Notes: a model not told the origin generated them from the letters alone. Shown: positions 1-7,998, counted from the first letter of the stretch. The stretch: 64,000 bases of DNA from Leifsonia sp040686855 (GCF_040686855.1 NZ_JBFBOG010000001.1:682001-746000); one strand, 5' to 3'. Program-made: numbers and translations.

Positions 1-461
1 GACGTCTCGCGCACGTAGACCTCCTGGCGGTGGCGGATCGCCTCCTCCGAGTCGTCCGCACGGCCCTGCTCCTGTGCGCGCTTCGTCAGCCGCTGGACGA
101 TCTCGTCCTGGTCGGCCGTCAGCTGGATGACCGCGTCGAGCTTCTGTCCGTCGCCGGCCAGGAGCTGGTCGAGGTATTCGACCTGCGCCAGTGTGCGCGG
201 GTAGCCGTCGAGCAGGAAGCCGTTCGCGGCGTCCTCCTCGCGCAGCCGGTCGGCGACCAGCTGGTTCGTGAGGCTGTCGGGAACGTAGTCGCCCGCATCC
301 ACGATGGCCTTGACCTGCTTGCCGAGCTCGGTCTCGTTCTTGATGTTGGCCCGGAAGATGTCGCCCGTGGAGATGTCGGGGATCCCGTAGGTGGTGGTGA
401 TGCGGGAGGCCTGAGTGCCCTTGCCCGCTCCGGGGGGACCGACGATCAGCATTCGGGTCAA
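1..461 (-). CDS. adk: Adenylate kinase, C-terminal part outside window
   Basis: Adenylate kinase converts ATP and AMP to two ADP in the cytoplasm. The N-terminal P-loop reads GPPGAGKGTQAS, followed by the AMP-binding segment with DISTGDIFR and the GFLLDGYPRT motif. About 153 residues are visible and the gene runs off the left edge. Two starts are possible in frame: ATG at 452, or TTG at 461, which overlaps the secY stop as TTGA and yields the usual M-T-R-M-L-I-V-G opening. The TTG is preferred because 4-base overlaps are common in this operon. It is the last visible gene of the spc operon, after secY, as in other actinobacteria. Confidence 0.95.
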   Translation of the reverse strand, partial: MTRMLIVGPPGAGKGTQASRITTTYGIPDISTGDIFRANIKNETELGKQVKAIVDAGDYVPDSLTNQLVADRLREEDAANGFLLDGYPRTLAQVEYLDQLLAGDGQKLDAVIQLTADQDEIVQRLTKRAQEQGRADDSEEAIRHRQEVYVRET

Positions 462-1780
462 CGCAGAAGCCCTTCGTAATGCCGCTGCTGGAGCTGGGAG
501 TCGATCTGCTTGACCGTCTCCAGCCCGACACCGACGATGATCAGGATGGACGTGCCGCCGAACATGAAGTTCTGGCTCGCGCCGATCAGCGCGAAGGCGA
601 CCAGCGGTATCAGCGCGATGATGCCGAGGTAGAACGAGCCGGGCAGCGTGACACGGGTGAGCACGTAGTCCAGGTACTCCGCCGTCGGACGGCCCGCGCG
701 GATGCCGGGGATGAAGCCGCCGTACTTCTTCATGTTGTCCGCGACCTCCTCCGGGTTGAAGGTGATGGCGACGTAGAAGTACGTGAAGCCCACGATCAGG
801 AGGAAGTACAGGAGCATGTAGAGCGGGTGGTCGCCCTTGGTCAGGTAGTTCGTGATCCAGGTGACCCACGGCGCCGGGGCCTTGCCCGCGGCCGGCTGGT
901 TGAACTGGGCGATCAGGGCCGGCAGGTACAGCAGCGACGAGGCGAAGATGACGGGCACGACGCCGGCCATGTTGACCTTGATCGGGATGTACGTGTTGTT
1001 GCCGCCGTACGTGCGCCGTCCGACCATCCGCTTCGCGTACTGCACGGGGATGCGCCGCTGCGACTGCTCGACGAAGACGACGCCCATGACGATGAGCAGT
1101 CCGATCGCGATCACGACCAGAAGGATCTCGATGCCCTGCGACTGACCGACCGCCCAGAGGGAGGACGGGAACTGCGCGGCGATCGAGGTGAAGATGAGGA
1201 GCGACATGCCGTTGCCGATGCCGCGCTCGGTGACGAGCTCGCCCATCCACATGATGAGGCCCGTACCGGCGGTCATGGTGATGACCATGAGCATGATCGC
1301 GTACCAGGAGTCGTCCGTGATGAGCTGCGTGCACTGCGAGACGGCGGTGGTGCCGAACAGCGCGCCGCTGCGGGCGACGGTGATGAGGGTCGTCGACTGG
1401 AGGACGCCCAGCGCGATGGTGAGGTAACGCGTGTACTGCGTGAGCTTGGCCTGACCGGCCTGGCCCTCCTTGTAGAGGGTCTCGAAGCGCGGGATGACCA
1501 CGCGCAGCAGCTGCACGATGATCGACGCGGTGATGTACGGCATGATGCCGAGCGCGAAGATCGAGAGTTTGAGCAGGGCGCCGCCGGAGAACAGGTTGAC
1601 CAGCGAGTAGAGACCCGAGGTGTCCTGGTTGGCGTTCAGACAGGTCTGGACGTTGCCGAAGTCGACGAACGGCGCGGGGATGAACGACCCCAGCCGGAAC
1701 AGGGCGATGATCGCCAGGGTGAAGAGGATCTTCTTGCGAAGGTCCGGGGTGCGGAAGATCCGCGCAACGGCGCTAAACAA
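458..1780 (-). CDS. secY: Protein translocase subunit SecY
   Basis: Channel-forming subunit of the SecYEG translocon in the cytoplasmic membrane. The 440-residue product has the expected length and about ten hydrophobic segments. It opens with MFSAVARIFRTPDL, has the plug/TM2 region after FIPAPF and ends in the usual HYEGLLR tail. The start is TTG at 1780 (TTG TTT AGC GCC), fixed by homology of the N-terminus; no ATG lies nearby. It is separated from rplO by 76 bp containing a strong hairpin, so its expression may be set partly independently of the upstream ribosomal genes. It overlaps adk by 4 bases. Confidence 0.97.
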   Translation of the reverse strand: MFSAVARIFRTPDLRKKILFTLAIIALFRLGSFIPAPFVDFGNVQTCLNANQDTSGLYSLVNLFSGGALLKLSIFALGIMPYITASIIVQLLRVVIPRFETLYKEGQAGQAKLTQYTRYLTIALGVLQSTTLITVARSGALFGTTAVSQCTQLITDDSWYAIMLMVITMTAGTGLIMWMGELVTERGIGNGMSLLIFTSIAAQFPSSLWAVGQSQGIEILLVVIAIGLLIVMGVVFVEQSQRRIPVQYAKRMVGRRTYGGNNTYIPIKVNMAGVVPVIFASSLLYLPALIAQFNQPAAGKAPAPWVTWITNYLTKGDHPLYMLLYFLLIVGFTYFYVAITFNPEEVADNMKKYGGFIPGIRAGRPTAEYLDYVLTRVTLPGSFYLGIIALIPLVAFALIGASQNFMFGGTSILIIVGVGLETVKQIDSQLQQRHYEGLLR

Positions 1781-1806
1781 ACCTGCGTCCTGCTTTCCTA
1801 AGAGTC

Positions 1807-1838
1807 AGTCGGGTGGCCGGTTTCCCGGCCACCCGACT
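1807..1838 (-). promoter_or_regulatory. Strong hairpin between rplO and secY
   Basis: A perfect 14-bp stem (AGTCGGGTGGCCGG and its complement) closed by a GAAA tetraloop on the transcribed strand lies between the rplO stop and the secY start. It is not followed by a T-run (the next bases are GACTCTTAGG), so it is more likely an attenuator, an RNA-processing site or a 3'-end stabiliser than a full terminator. Confidence 0.6.
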
Positions 1839-1856
1839 CGACTGCTGTACGGATGG

Positions 1857-2534
1857 CTACTTGACGGAACCACCAGCGGCGACGATCTTCTGCTCAGCAG
1901 AGCCGGAGACCTTGTCGACCGCAACGTTCAGCTTAACCGCAATGTCCCCGTTGCCGAGAACCTTGACCTTTTCGTTCTTGCGAACGGCGCCCTTGAGGAC
2001 GAGGTCGGCGACGGTGACGTCACCGCCGGACGGGTACAGCTCGGCGAGCTTCTCCAGGTTCACGACCTGGTACTCGACGCGGAACGGGTTCTTGAACCCG
2101 CGCAGCTTCGGCGCACGCATGTGCAGCGGAAGCTGACCGCCCTGGAATCCCGGACGCACCTGGTAGCGCGCCTTGGTTCCCTTGGTACCGCGGCCGGCCG
2201 TCTTGCCCTTCGAGCCCTCACCGCGTCCGACGCGGGTCCGGTCCTTCTTGGCACCGGCGGCGGGACGCAGGTGGTGCACCTTCAGGACCTGCTCGCGGGG
2301 CTCCGCGACGTCCTTCTTGGCAGCAGCCTTCTTCGCCGGCTTGGCCGCGACGGTGTCGTCGGCCTTGTCGGCGGCGGCGGCCTTGTCGGCAGCCTTGGCC
2401 GGAGCCTTCTTGGCGGGCGCCTTCTTCTCGGCTGCCGGCTTGTCGGCGGCGGCCTTGGCCGGAGCCTTCTTGGCGGGCGCCTTCTTCGGGGTCGCCGTCT
2501 CGGCGGCCTCGGTGGTGGCCTTCTCGTCAGCCAT
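1857..2534 (-). CDS. rplO: 50S ribosomal protein L15 with long N-terminal extension
   Basis: Large-subunit protein uL15. The conserved core begins around residue 85 (LKVHHLRPAAGAKKDRTRVG) and contains the glycine-rich GRGTKG segment. The product is 225 residues against about 145-150 usually, because of an N-terminal tail of about 80 residues made of Lys, Ala and Pro (KKAPAKKAPAKA repeated, plus Asp/Glu). The tail resembles the C-terminal domain of actinobacterial histone-like proteins and is predicted disordered. The start ATG overlaps the rpmD stop as TAATG. A 36-bp direct repeat encodes two copies of the KKAPAKKAPAKA block. Confidence 0.95.
   Translation of the reverse strand: MADEKATTEAAETATPKKAPAKKAPAKAAADKPAAEKKAPAKKAPAKAADKAAAADKADDTVAAKPAKKAAAKKDVAEPREQVLKVHHLRPAAGAKKDRTRVGRGEGSKGKTAGRGTKGTKARYQVRPGFQGGQLPLHMRAPKLRGFKNPFRVEYQVVNLEKLAELYPSGGDVTVADLVLKGAVRKNEKVKVLGNGDIAVKLNVAVDKVSGSAEQKIVAAGGSVK
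2392..2487. repeat. 36-bp direct repeat inside rplO
   Basis: The same 36 bases occur at 2392-2427 and 2452-2487, exactly 60 bp (20 codons) apart, so the reading frame is kept. They encode the Lys/Ala/Pro blocks of the L15 N-terminal tail and suggest the tail grew by in-frame duplication. Confidence 0.8.
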
Positions 2535-2719
2535 TAGTCGATCTCCTCAACCTTCACCAGGTGAGCGACGGTGTTGACGTACCCGCGGTTCTGCGGGTTG
2601 TCCTCGCGGACGACGACGTCACCGATGCGCTTCAGACCCAGGCTGCGCAGGGTGTCGCGCTGGTTCTGCTTCTCGCTCACTTTGGACTTGATCTGCGTGA
2701 TTTTCAGACGCGCAGCCAT
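2534..2719 (-). CDS. rpmD: 50S ribosomal protein L30
   Basis: Large-subunit protein uL30, 61 residues, the normal bacterial length. It begins MAARLKITQIKSKVSEKQ and has the characteristic LRSLGLKRIGD segment. The start overlaps the rpsE stop by one base (TGATG), and its stop overlaps the rplO start, so translation of the three genes is probably coupled. Confidence 0.97.
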   Translation of the reverse strand: MAARLKITQIKSKVSEKQNQRDTLRSLGLKRIGDVVVREDNPQNRGYVNTVAHLVKVEEID

Positions 2720-3441
2720 CAGGCACCTGCCTTCGCGGTCGCGGCGGCCTCGGCCGCCTCAGCCTCGGCACGCAGCAGGCGAGCCGGGGCCACCTGGTCG
2801 TAGTCGAGACCACGGCGGGCAGCGACGGCACGAGGCTCCTCGAGCTGCTGCAGCGCCTCGACGGTCGCGTGCACGATGTTGATCGTGTTCGACGAACCGA
2901 GCGACTTGCTCAGGACGTCGTGGATGCCGGCGCACTCGAGCACGGCGCGGACCGGACCACCGGCGATAACACCGGTACCGGCAGCGGCCGGACGCAGGAG
3001 GACCACACCGGCGGCGGCCTCACCCTGCACCGGGTGCGGGATGGTGTTGCCGACGCGCGGGACGCGGAAGAAGTTCTTCTTCGCCTCCTCGACGCCCTTC
3101 GAGATCGCCAGCGGCACCTCGCGGGCCTTGCCGTAGCCGACGCCCACCAGACCGTTGCCGTCGCCGACGACCACGAGAGCGGTGAAGCTGAAGCGACGAC
3201 CGCCCTTCACGACCTTCGAGACGCGGTTGATGGTGACGACGCGCTCCAGGAACTGGCTCTTGTCGGCGTCACGGCTGCCGCGGTCACCACGGCCCTGGTT
3301 GCGGTCGCGACCGCCACGGCGGGGCTCGCGCTCACCGCGACCGGTGGTGTTGTTGTCGGTGGACGCAGCGGTCTCGACCGGCTGCGCGCTGTCCGTTACC
3401 TGATCGGCCACGGTCTGCTCCTTGTTGTTCTCGTCGCTCAC
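2719..3441 (-). CDS. rpsE: 30S ribosomal protein S5 with both termini extended
   Basis: Small-subunit protein uS5, involved in decoding accuracy. The core (FLERVVTINRVSKVVKGGRR onward, GNGLVGVGYGKAREVP, KSLGSSNTINIVHAT) is canonical. At 240 residues it is longer than the usual 165-200. Residues 1 to about 65 form an acidic then Arg/Gly-rich tail (GRGEREPRRGGRDRNQGRG), and the last 20 are Ala/Glu-rich. The GTG start at 3441 overlaps the rplR stop (GTGA). Confidence 0.97.
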   Translation of the reverse strand: MSDENNKEQTVADQVTDSAQPVETAASTDNNTTGRGEREPRRGGRDRNQGRGDRGSRDADKSQFLERVVTINRVSKVVKGGRRFSFTALVVVGDGNGLVGVGYGKAREVPLAISKGVEEAKKNFFRVPRVGNTIPHPVQGEAAAGVVLLRPAAAGTGVIAGGPVRAVLECAGIHDVLSKSLGSSNTINIVHATVEALQQLEEPRAVAARRGLDYDQVAPARLLRAEAEAAEAAATAKAGA

Positions 3442-3809
3442 AGGTTCAGTCCGCCCTCTCGAGCGCCCTCGGCGACAGCGGCGACGCGGCCGGCGTACTT
3501 GCTGCCTCCGCGGTCGAACACGACGGCCTCGACACCGGCGCTCTTCGCGCGCTCGGCCACGAGCTCGCCGACCTTGCGGGCCTTGGCGGTCTTGTCACCG
3601 TCGAAGGTGCGGAGGTCCGCCTCCATGGTCGACGCGGAGGCCAGCGTGTGACCCTGCGCGTCGTCGACGACCTGCACGAAGACGTGGCGGGCCGAACGGG
3701 TGACGACCAGGCGCGGACGGACCGCGGTGCCCTCGATCTTCTTGCGAAGGCGGGTGTGACGGCGGTCGCGAGCGGCCGCCTTGCTCTTTCCTCTGGTACC
3801 CAGAGCCAT
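3438..3809 (-). CDS. rplR: 50S ribosomal protein L18
   Basis: 5S rRNA-binding protein uL18, 123 residues. It has the basic N-terminus (RDRRHTRLRKKIEGTAVRPR), the LVVTRSARHVFVQVVDD strand and the YAGRVAAVAEGAREGGL ending typical of the family. Two bases separate it from the rplF stop; it overlaps rpsE by 4. Confidence 0.97.
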   Translation of the reverse strand: MALGTRGKSKAAARDRRHTRLRKKIEGTAVRPRLVVTRSARHVFVQVVDDAQGHTLASASTMEADLRTFDGDKTAKARKVGELVAERAKSAGVEAVVFDRGGSKYAGRVAAVAEGAREGGLNL

Positions 3810-3811
3810 GA

Positions 3812-4348
3812 TTACTTACCAGCCTTTCCGGCCTTGCGACGAACGACCTCGCCGGCGTAACGCACACCCTTGCCCTTGTACGGCTCGGGCTTGCGGATCT
3901 TGCGGATGTTCGCGGCGACCTCGCCGACGGCCTGCTTGTCGATCCCGGCCACGGTGAGGCGGTTGTTGCCCTCGACCGTGAACGTGATCCCGGCCGGCGG
4001 CTCGACGGTCACCGGGTGCGAGAAGCCGAGCGCGAACTCGACGGCCGCACCCTTCTGCACGACGCGGTAACCGGTGCCGACGATCTCCAGGCCCTTGGAG
4101 TAGCCCTGGGTGACGCCGATGATCTGGTTGTTGATGAGCGTGCGGGTCAGGCCGTGGAGCGAACGCGACTCGCGCTCGTCGTCCGGACGGGTGACGAGGA
4201 CCTGGTTCTCCTCGAGCTTGACCTCGATCGGGTTCGCGACGGTGAGGCTCAGCTCACCCTTCGGACCCTTGACGGTGACGGCCTGGCCGTCGATCTTCAC
4301 ATCGACCCCGGTCGGGATGTCGATGGGCAGTCTTCCAATACGCGACAT
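3812..4348 (-). CDS. rplF: 50S ribosomal protein L6
   Basis: Large-subunit protein uL6, 178 residues, the standard two-domain length. It begins MSRIGRLPIDIP and ends with the signature KPEPYKGKGVRYAGE followed by a basic tail (VVRRKAGKAGK). Six bases separate it from rpsH. Confidence 0.97.
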   Translation of the reverse strand: MSRIGRLPIDIPTGVDVKIDGQAVTVKGPKGELSLTVANPIEVKLEENQVLVTRPDDERESRSLHGLTRTLINNQIIGVTQGYSKGLEIVGTGYRVVQKGAAVEFALGFSHPVTVEPPAGITFTVEGNNRLTVAGIDKQAVGEVAANIRKIRKPEPYKGKGVRYAGEVVRRKAGKAGK

Positions 4349-4354
4349 GGCGGA

Positions 4355-4753
4355 TTACCACACGTAGGCGAGGACTTCCCCACCCACGCCCTTCTTCTCA
4401 GCCTGACGGTCCGTGAGCAGACCGGAGGAGGTGGACAGGATGGCGACACCGAGCCCGCCGAGCACCTTGGGGAGCTCCGTGGACTTCGCGTAGACGCGAA
4501 GGCCGGGCTTGGACACGCGCTTGATACCGGCGATGGAACGCTCGCGGTTCGGACCGAACTTGAGGTTCAGGGTCAGCGTCTTGCCGACGCGCGCGTCGGT
4601 GACGTCCCAGCCGGCGATGTAGCCCTCGTTGGTGAGGATCTCGGCGATGTGGGCCTTGAGCTTCGAGTGCGGCATCGACACGGTGTCGTGGTGAGCCGAG
4701 TTCGCGTTGCGCAGTCTGGTCAGCATGTCTGCGACCGGATCTGTCATGGTCAT
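4355..4753 (-). CDS. rpsH: 30S ribosomal protein S8
   Basis: Small-subunit protein uS8, a primary 16S rRNA binder. The 132-residue product starts MTMTDPVADMLTRLRNAN and ends STSSGLLTDRQAEKKGVGG followed by EVLAYVW, the family signature. A Shine-Dalgarno AAGGA precedes ATG 4753. A second in-frame ATG lies at 4747. It directly follows rplE, with no rpsN between them. Confidence 0.97.
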   Translation of the reverse strand: MTMTDPVADMLTRLRNANSAHHDTVSMPHSKLKAHIAEILTNEGYIAGWDVTDARVGKTLTLNLKFGPNRERSIAGIKRVSKPGLRVYAKSTELPKVLGGLGVAILSTSSGLLTDRQAEKKGVGGEVLAYVW

Positions 4754-4820
4754 TTCGGTTTTTCCTTACGGATCACCAGGTTTCGTTCAGCCGTTACACG
4801 ACTGACGACCTGTGGTGGAA

Positions 4821-4847
4821 GCGGGCCGGCCAAGGCGGCCGGCCCGC
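4821..4847 (-). promoter_or_regulatory. Hairpin in the rplE-rpsH gap (position of missing rpsN)
   Basis: An 11-bp perfect GC stem (GCGGGCCGGCC and its complement) with a 5-nt loop lies 10 bases after the rplE stop. There is no T-run after it. The 103-bp gap holds no open reading frame for the zinc-type S14 that often sits here. The hairpin could attenuate or protect the upstream transcript. Confidence 0.55.
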
Positions 4848-4856
4848 GGGTGGGCC

Positions 4857-5444
4857 TTAGTTGGCCGCGTCGTTCGAACGGAACGGGAAGCCGAGCTGCT
4901 TGAGCAGCGCGCGGCCCTCGTCGTCGTTCTTGGCGGTGGTCACCACGGTGATGTCCATGCCGCGGACGCGGTCGATGCGGTCCTGGTTGATCTCGTGGAA
5001 CATCGACTGCTCCGTGAGACCGAACGTGTAGTTGCCGTTCCCGTCGAACTGCTTGTCCGAGAGACCGCGGAAGTCGCGGATTCGGGGCAGGGCGAGCGAG
5101 AGCAGGCGGTCGAGGAACTCCCACATGCGGTCGCCGCGCAGCGTGACGTGCGCACCGATCGGCTGGCCCTCGCGCAGCTTGAACTGCGCGATGGACTTGC
5201 GGGCCTTCGTGACCTGCGGCTTCTGGCCGGTGATGAGGGTGAGGTCGTTGACCGCGCCGTCGATCACCTTGCCGTCACGAGCCGCCTCGCCGACACCCAT
5301 GTTGACGACGATCTTCACCAGACCGGGCACCTGGTGCACGTTGGTGAAGCCGAAGTCGCCCTGGAGCTGCTTGGCGATCTCGTTCTTGTACTTCTGCTTG
5401 AGGCGGGGCTGGATTTTGCCAGTCTCCACTGCAGTGTCGGTCAT
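4857..5444 (-). CDS. rplE: 50S ribosomal protein L5
   Basis: 5S rRNA-binding protein uL5, 195 residues. It has the VKIVVNMGVGEAARDGK motif, the GQKPQVTKARKSIAQFKLRE segment and the IRDFRGLSDKQFDGNGNYT block. It contacts 5S rRNA and P-site tRNA in the central protuberance. The start overlaps the rplX stop (TAATG). Confidence 0.97.
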   Translation of the reverse strand: MTDTAVETGKIQPRLKQKYKNEIAKQLQGDFGFTNVHQVPGLVKIVVNMGVGEAARDGKVIDGAVNDLTLITGQKPQVTKARKSIAQFKLREGQPIGAHVTLRGDRMWEFLDRLLSLALPRIRDFRGLSDKQFDGNGNYTFGLTEQSMFHEINQDRIDRVRGMDITVVTTAKNDDEGRALLKQLGFPFRSNDAAN

Positions 5445-5803
5445 TACAGGTCCTTACCAGACTTCTTGGCGTAGCGAACGCGGACCGTCTTGGTGACGCC
5501 GTCCTTCGTGACGCTCTCTTCGCGGAAGCCGACGCGGGTCGGCTTCTTGGTCTCGGGGTCGACCAGGGCCACGTTCGAGACGTGGATCGGGGCCTCGTGG
5601 GTCTCGATGCCGCCGGTCTTCGTGCCACGCTGCGTCTGGCCGACGCGCACGTGCTTGGTGACGAAGTTGACGCCCTCGACGATCACGCGGTTCTGCTCGA
5701 CGAGAACCTCGATGACCTTGCCCTGCTTGCCACGGTCACCACCGCGGGCCTGCGTGCGGCCCGAGATGACCTGGACCAGGTCGCCCTTCTTGATGTTCGC
5801 CAT
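5444..5803 (-). CDS. rplX: 50S ribosomal protein L24
   Basis: Assembly-initiator protein uL24 with an N-terminal KOW motif (KKGDLVQVISGRTQARGGDR, then GKQGKVIEV). At 119 residues it is slightly longer than the usual 103-110. It ends with a basic strand (KTVRVRYAKKSGKDL). Three bases separate it from rplN. Confidence 0.97.
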   Translation of the reverse strand: MANIKKGDLVQVISGRTQARGGDRGKQGKVIEVLVEQNRVIVEGVNFVTKHVRVGQTQRGTKTGGIETHEAPIHVSNVALVDPETKKPTRVGFREESVTKDGVTKTVRVRYAKKSGKDL

Positions 5804-5806
5804 GGG

Positions 5807-6175
5807 TTACAGCACCTCCGGTGCGAGCGAGATGATCTTCATGAACTTCTTGTCGCGGAGCTCGCGGCCGACCGGTCCGAAGATGCGGGTGCCGCGGGGG
5901 TCACCGTCGTTCTTCAGGATGACCGCGGCGTTCTCGTCGAACTTGATGTAGGAGCCGTCCGGGCGGCGGGTGTTCTTGCGAACACGCACGACGACCGCCT
6001 TGACGACGTCGCCCTTCTTGACGTTCCCACCCGGGATCGCGTCCTTGACCGTGGCGACGATGACGTCGCCGAGGCCGGCGTAGCGACGGCTGGAGCCGCC
6101 GAGCACGCGGATCGCGAGGAGCTCCTTGGCGCCGGTGTTGTCGGCGACCTTGAGTCGGGATTCCTGCTGGATCAC
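5807..6175 (-). CDS. rplN: 50S ribosomal protein L14
   Basis: Large-subunit protein uL14, 122 residues. The homologous N-terminus (IQQESRLKVADNTGAKE) fixes the start at GTG 6175, which overlaps the rpsQ stop as GTGA. A longer in-frame reading to 6208 would add unrelated residues and is not used. It carries the conserved GDVIVATVKDA and ENAAVILKNDGDPRGTRIFG segments. Confidence 0.97.
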   Translation of the reverse strand: MIQQESRLKVADNTGAKELLAIRVLGGSSRRYAGLGDVIVATVKDAIPGGNVKKGDVVKAVVVRVRKNTRRPDGSYIKFDENAAVILKNDGDPRGTRIFGPVGRELRDKKFMKIISLAPEVL

Positions 6176-6477
6176 TTGGCCTTCTCCAGAATCTCCACCA
6201 GACGCCACCGCTTGCTGGCGCTGAGGGGTCGGGTCTCGTTGATGAGAACGAGGTCGCCGATACCGGCGGTGTTGTTCTCATCGTGCGCCTTCACCTTGGA
6301 GGTGCGGCGGATGACCTTGCCGTACAGGGGGTGCTTCACGCGGTCCTCGACCTCGACGACGATGGTCTTGTCCATCTTGTCGCTGACGACGTAGCCGCGG
6401 CGGGCCTTGCGGTATCCGCGGACGATGGCCTCGTCGGCCGTCGACTCCGCGGCCGCGGCCTTGGTGGTCTCAGCCAT
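6172..6477 (-). CDS. rpsQ: 30S ribosomal protein S17
   Basis: Primary 16S rRNA-binding protein uS17. The OB-fold core runs from residue 20 (RGYRKARRGYVVSDKMDKTI) and includes the signature HPLYGKVIRRTSKVKAHDE and GDLVLINETRPLSASKRWRL. The first 18 residues are an Ala/Glu-rich extension, giving 101 residues in total against about 85 usually. Confidence 0.97.
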   Translation of the reverse strand: MAETTKAAAAESTADEAIVRGYRKARRGYVVSDKMDKTIVVEVEDRVKHPLYGKVIRRTSKVKAHDENNTAGIGDLVLINETRPLSASKRWRLVEILEKAK

Positions 6478-6803
6478 TACTTGGCCTCCTCATTCGTGGT
6501 GTCCTCGGCCTCGGCGGCCGGGGCCGCCTTCTTGGCACGGGACTTCTTCTCAGCCTTGGGCGCGGCCTCGGCCGGAGCCGGGGTCGCCCGGATCCCGAGC
6601 TCGCGCTCACGGATCACGGTGTAGATGCGAGCGATGTCGCGCTTCACGGCGCGCAGGCGGCCGTGGCTCTCGAGCTGGCCGGTCGCCGACTGGAAGCGCA
6701 GGTTGAACAGCTCTTCCTTGGCCTTCTTCAGCTCGTCGACGAGACGCTCGTCTTCGAAGGTGTCGAGCTCGCTCGAGGCAAGCTCCTTGGATCCGATCGC
6801 CAT
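6477..6803 (-). CDS. rpmC: 50S ribosomal protein L29 with C-terminal tail
   Basis: Large-subunit protein uL29, near the exit tunnel. The core is MAIGSKELASSELDTFEDER to about residue 70 (LRAVKRDIARIYTVIREREL). ATG 6803 overlaps the rplP stop (TAATG); the longer open frame to 6950 is a shadow of rplP. At 108 residues it exceeds the usual 65-80 because of an Ala/Lys/Glu tail (KAEKKSRAKKAAPAAEAED). Confidence 0.95.
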   Translation of the reverse strand: MAIGSKELASSELDTFEDERLVDELKKAKEELFNLRFQSATGQLESHGRLRAVKRDIARIYTVIRERELGIRATPAPAEAAPKAEKKSRAKKAAPAAEAEDTTNEEAK

Positions 6804-7222
6804 TACGCGTCGCCCTCCTCGCGCTTGATGATGCGTGCCTTGAGGGGCAGCTTGTGGATTGCACGGGTCATGGCCTCGCGAGCAAGCTGCTCGGAGACGC
6901 CGGAGACCTCGAAGAGGACTCGACCCGGCTTGACGTTCGCGACCCACCACTCCGGCGAACCCTTACCGGAACCCATTCGGGTCTCGGCCGGCTTCTTCGT
7001 GAGCGGACGGTCGGGGTAGATGTTGATCCACACCTTGCCGCCACGCTTGATGTGACGCGTCATGGCGATACGAGCGGACTCGATCTGACGGTTGGTCACG
7101 TAAGCGGGGGTCAGGGCCTGGATGCCGAACTCGCCGAAGGAGACCTTCGTGCCACCGGTCGCCTGGCCGCTACGGCCGGGGTGGTGCTGCTTGCGGTGCT
7201 TGACTCTGCGTGGGATCAACAT
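6803..7222 (-). CDS. rplP: 50S ribosomal protein L16
   Basis: Protein uL16 at the A-site/peptidyl-transferase region, 139 residues. It begins MLIPRRVKHRKQHHPGRSG and carries the RMGSGKGSPEWWVANVKPGR signature. Two bases separate it from rpsC. Confidence 0.97.
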   Translation of the reverse strand: MLIPRRVKHRKQHHPGRSGQATGGTKVSFGEFGIQALTPAYVTNRQIESARIAMTRHIKRGGKVWINIYPDRPLTKKPAETRMGSGKGSPEWWVANVKPGRVLFEVSGVSEQLAREAMTRAIHKLPLKARIIKREEGDA

Positions 7223-7224
7223 GG

Positions 7225-7998
7225 TTATGCCTCAACTCCTGCCGTGGCCGGCGCCGACTCGGTGGCGGGGGCGTTGCCCCGGCCGCCGCGACGCGGGCGG
7301 TCACGGTCGTTGCGCTCGCGCGACGGCTTCTGGTTGGCCTGCTCGCGAGCGAGTTCCTTGTTCGTGATGTCGCCCTTGTAGATCCACACCTTCACACCGA
7401 TGCGACCGAAGGTCGTCTTGGCCTCGTAGAAGCCGTAGTCGATGTTGGCGCGGAGCGTGTGCAGCGGCACACGACCCTCGCGGTAGAACTCCGAGCGGGA
7501 CATCTCGGCGCCGCCGAGACGGCCGGACACCTGGATGCGGACACCCTTGGCGCCGGCGCGCTGCGCGCCCTGCAGACCCTTGCGCATCGCGCGGCGGAAG
7601 GCCACGCGGGCGGAGAGCTGCTCGGCGATGCCCTGCGCGACGAGCTGGGCGTCGGCCTCGGGGTTCTTCACCTCGAGGATGTTCAGCTGGATCTGCTTGC
7701 CGGTGAGCTTCTCGAGGTCGGCGCGGATGCGCTCGGCCTCGGCGCCACGACGACCGATCACGATGCCCGGGCGGGCGGTGTGGATGTCGACGCGGACGCG
7801 GTCACGGGTGCGCTCGATCTCGATGCGCGAGACGCCCGCGCGGTCGAGCGACGTCTGCAGCAGACGGCGGATCTTGACGTCCTCGGCGAGGTAGTCGCTG
7901 TAACGCTGACCCGGCTTGGTGCTGTCCGAGAACCAACGCGACACGTGGTCGGTGGTGATGCCCAGACGGAAGCCGTACGGGTTGACTTTCTGGCCCAT
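7225..7998 (-). CDS. rpsC: 30S ribosomal protein S3
   Basis: Protein uS3 at the mRNA entry channel. It starts MGQKVNPYGFRLGITTDHVS, has a type II KH domain with the GxxG loop in PGIVIGRRGAEAERIR and the C-terminal domain ending GVKVWIYKGDI. The last 40 residues form an Arg/Gly/Pro/Ala tail (RERNDRDRPRRGGRGNAPAT). Length is 257. The start overlaps the rplV stop (TAATG). Confidence 0.97.
   Translation of the reverse strand: MGQKVNPYGFRLGITTDHVSRWFSDSTKPGQRYSDYLAEDVKIRRLLQTSLDRAGVSRIEIERTRDRVRVDIHTARPGIVIGRRGAEAERIRADLEKLTGKQIQLNILEVKNPEADAQLVAQGIAEQLSARVAFRRAMRKGLQGAQRAGAKGVRIQVSGRLGGAEMSRSEFYREGRVPLHTLRANIDYGFYEAKTTFGRIGVKVWIYKGDITNKELAREQANQKPSRERNDRDRPRRGGRGNAPATESAPATAGVEA

Noticed and set aside
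5807..6208. Longer start for rplN at 6208
   Set aside because: It adds 11 residues unlike L14 and would overlap rpsQ more; GTG 6175 matches the family and forms a GTGA overlap.
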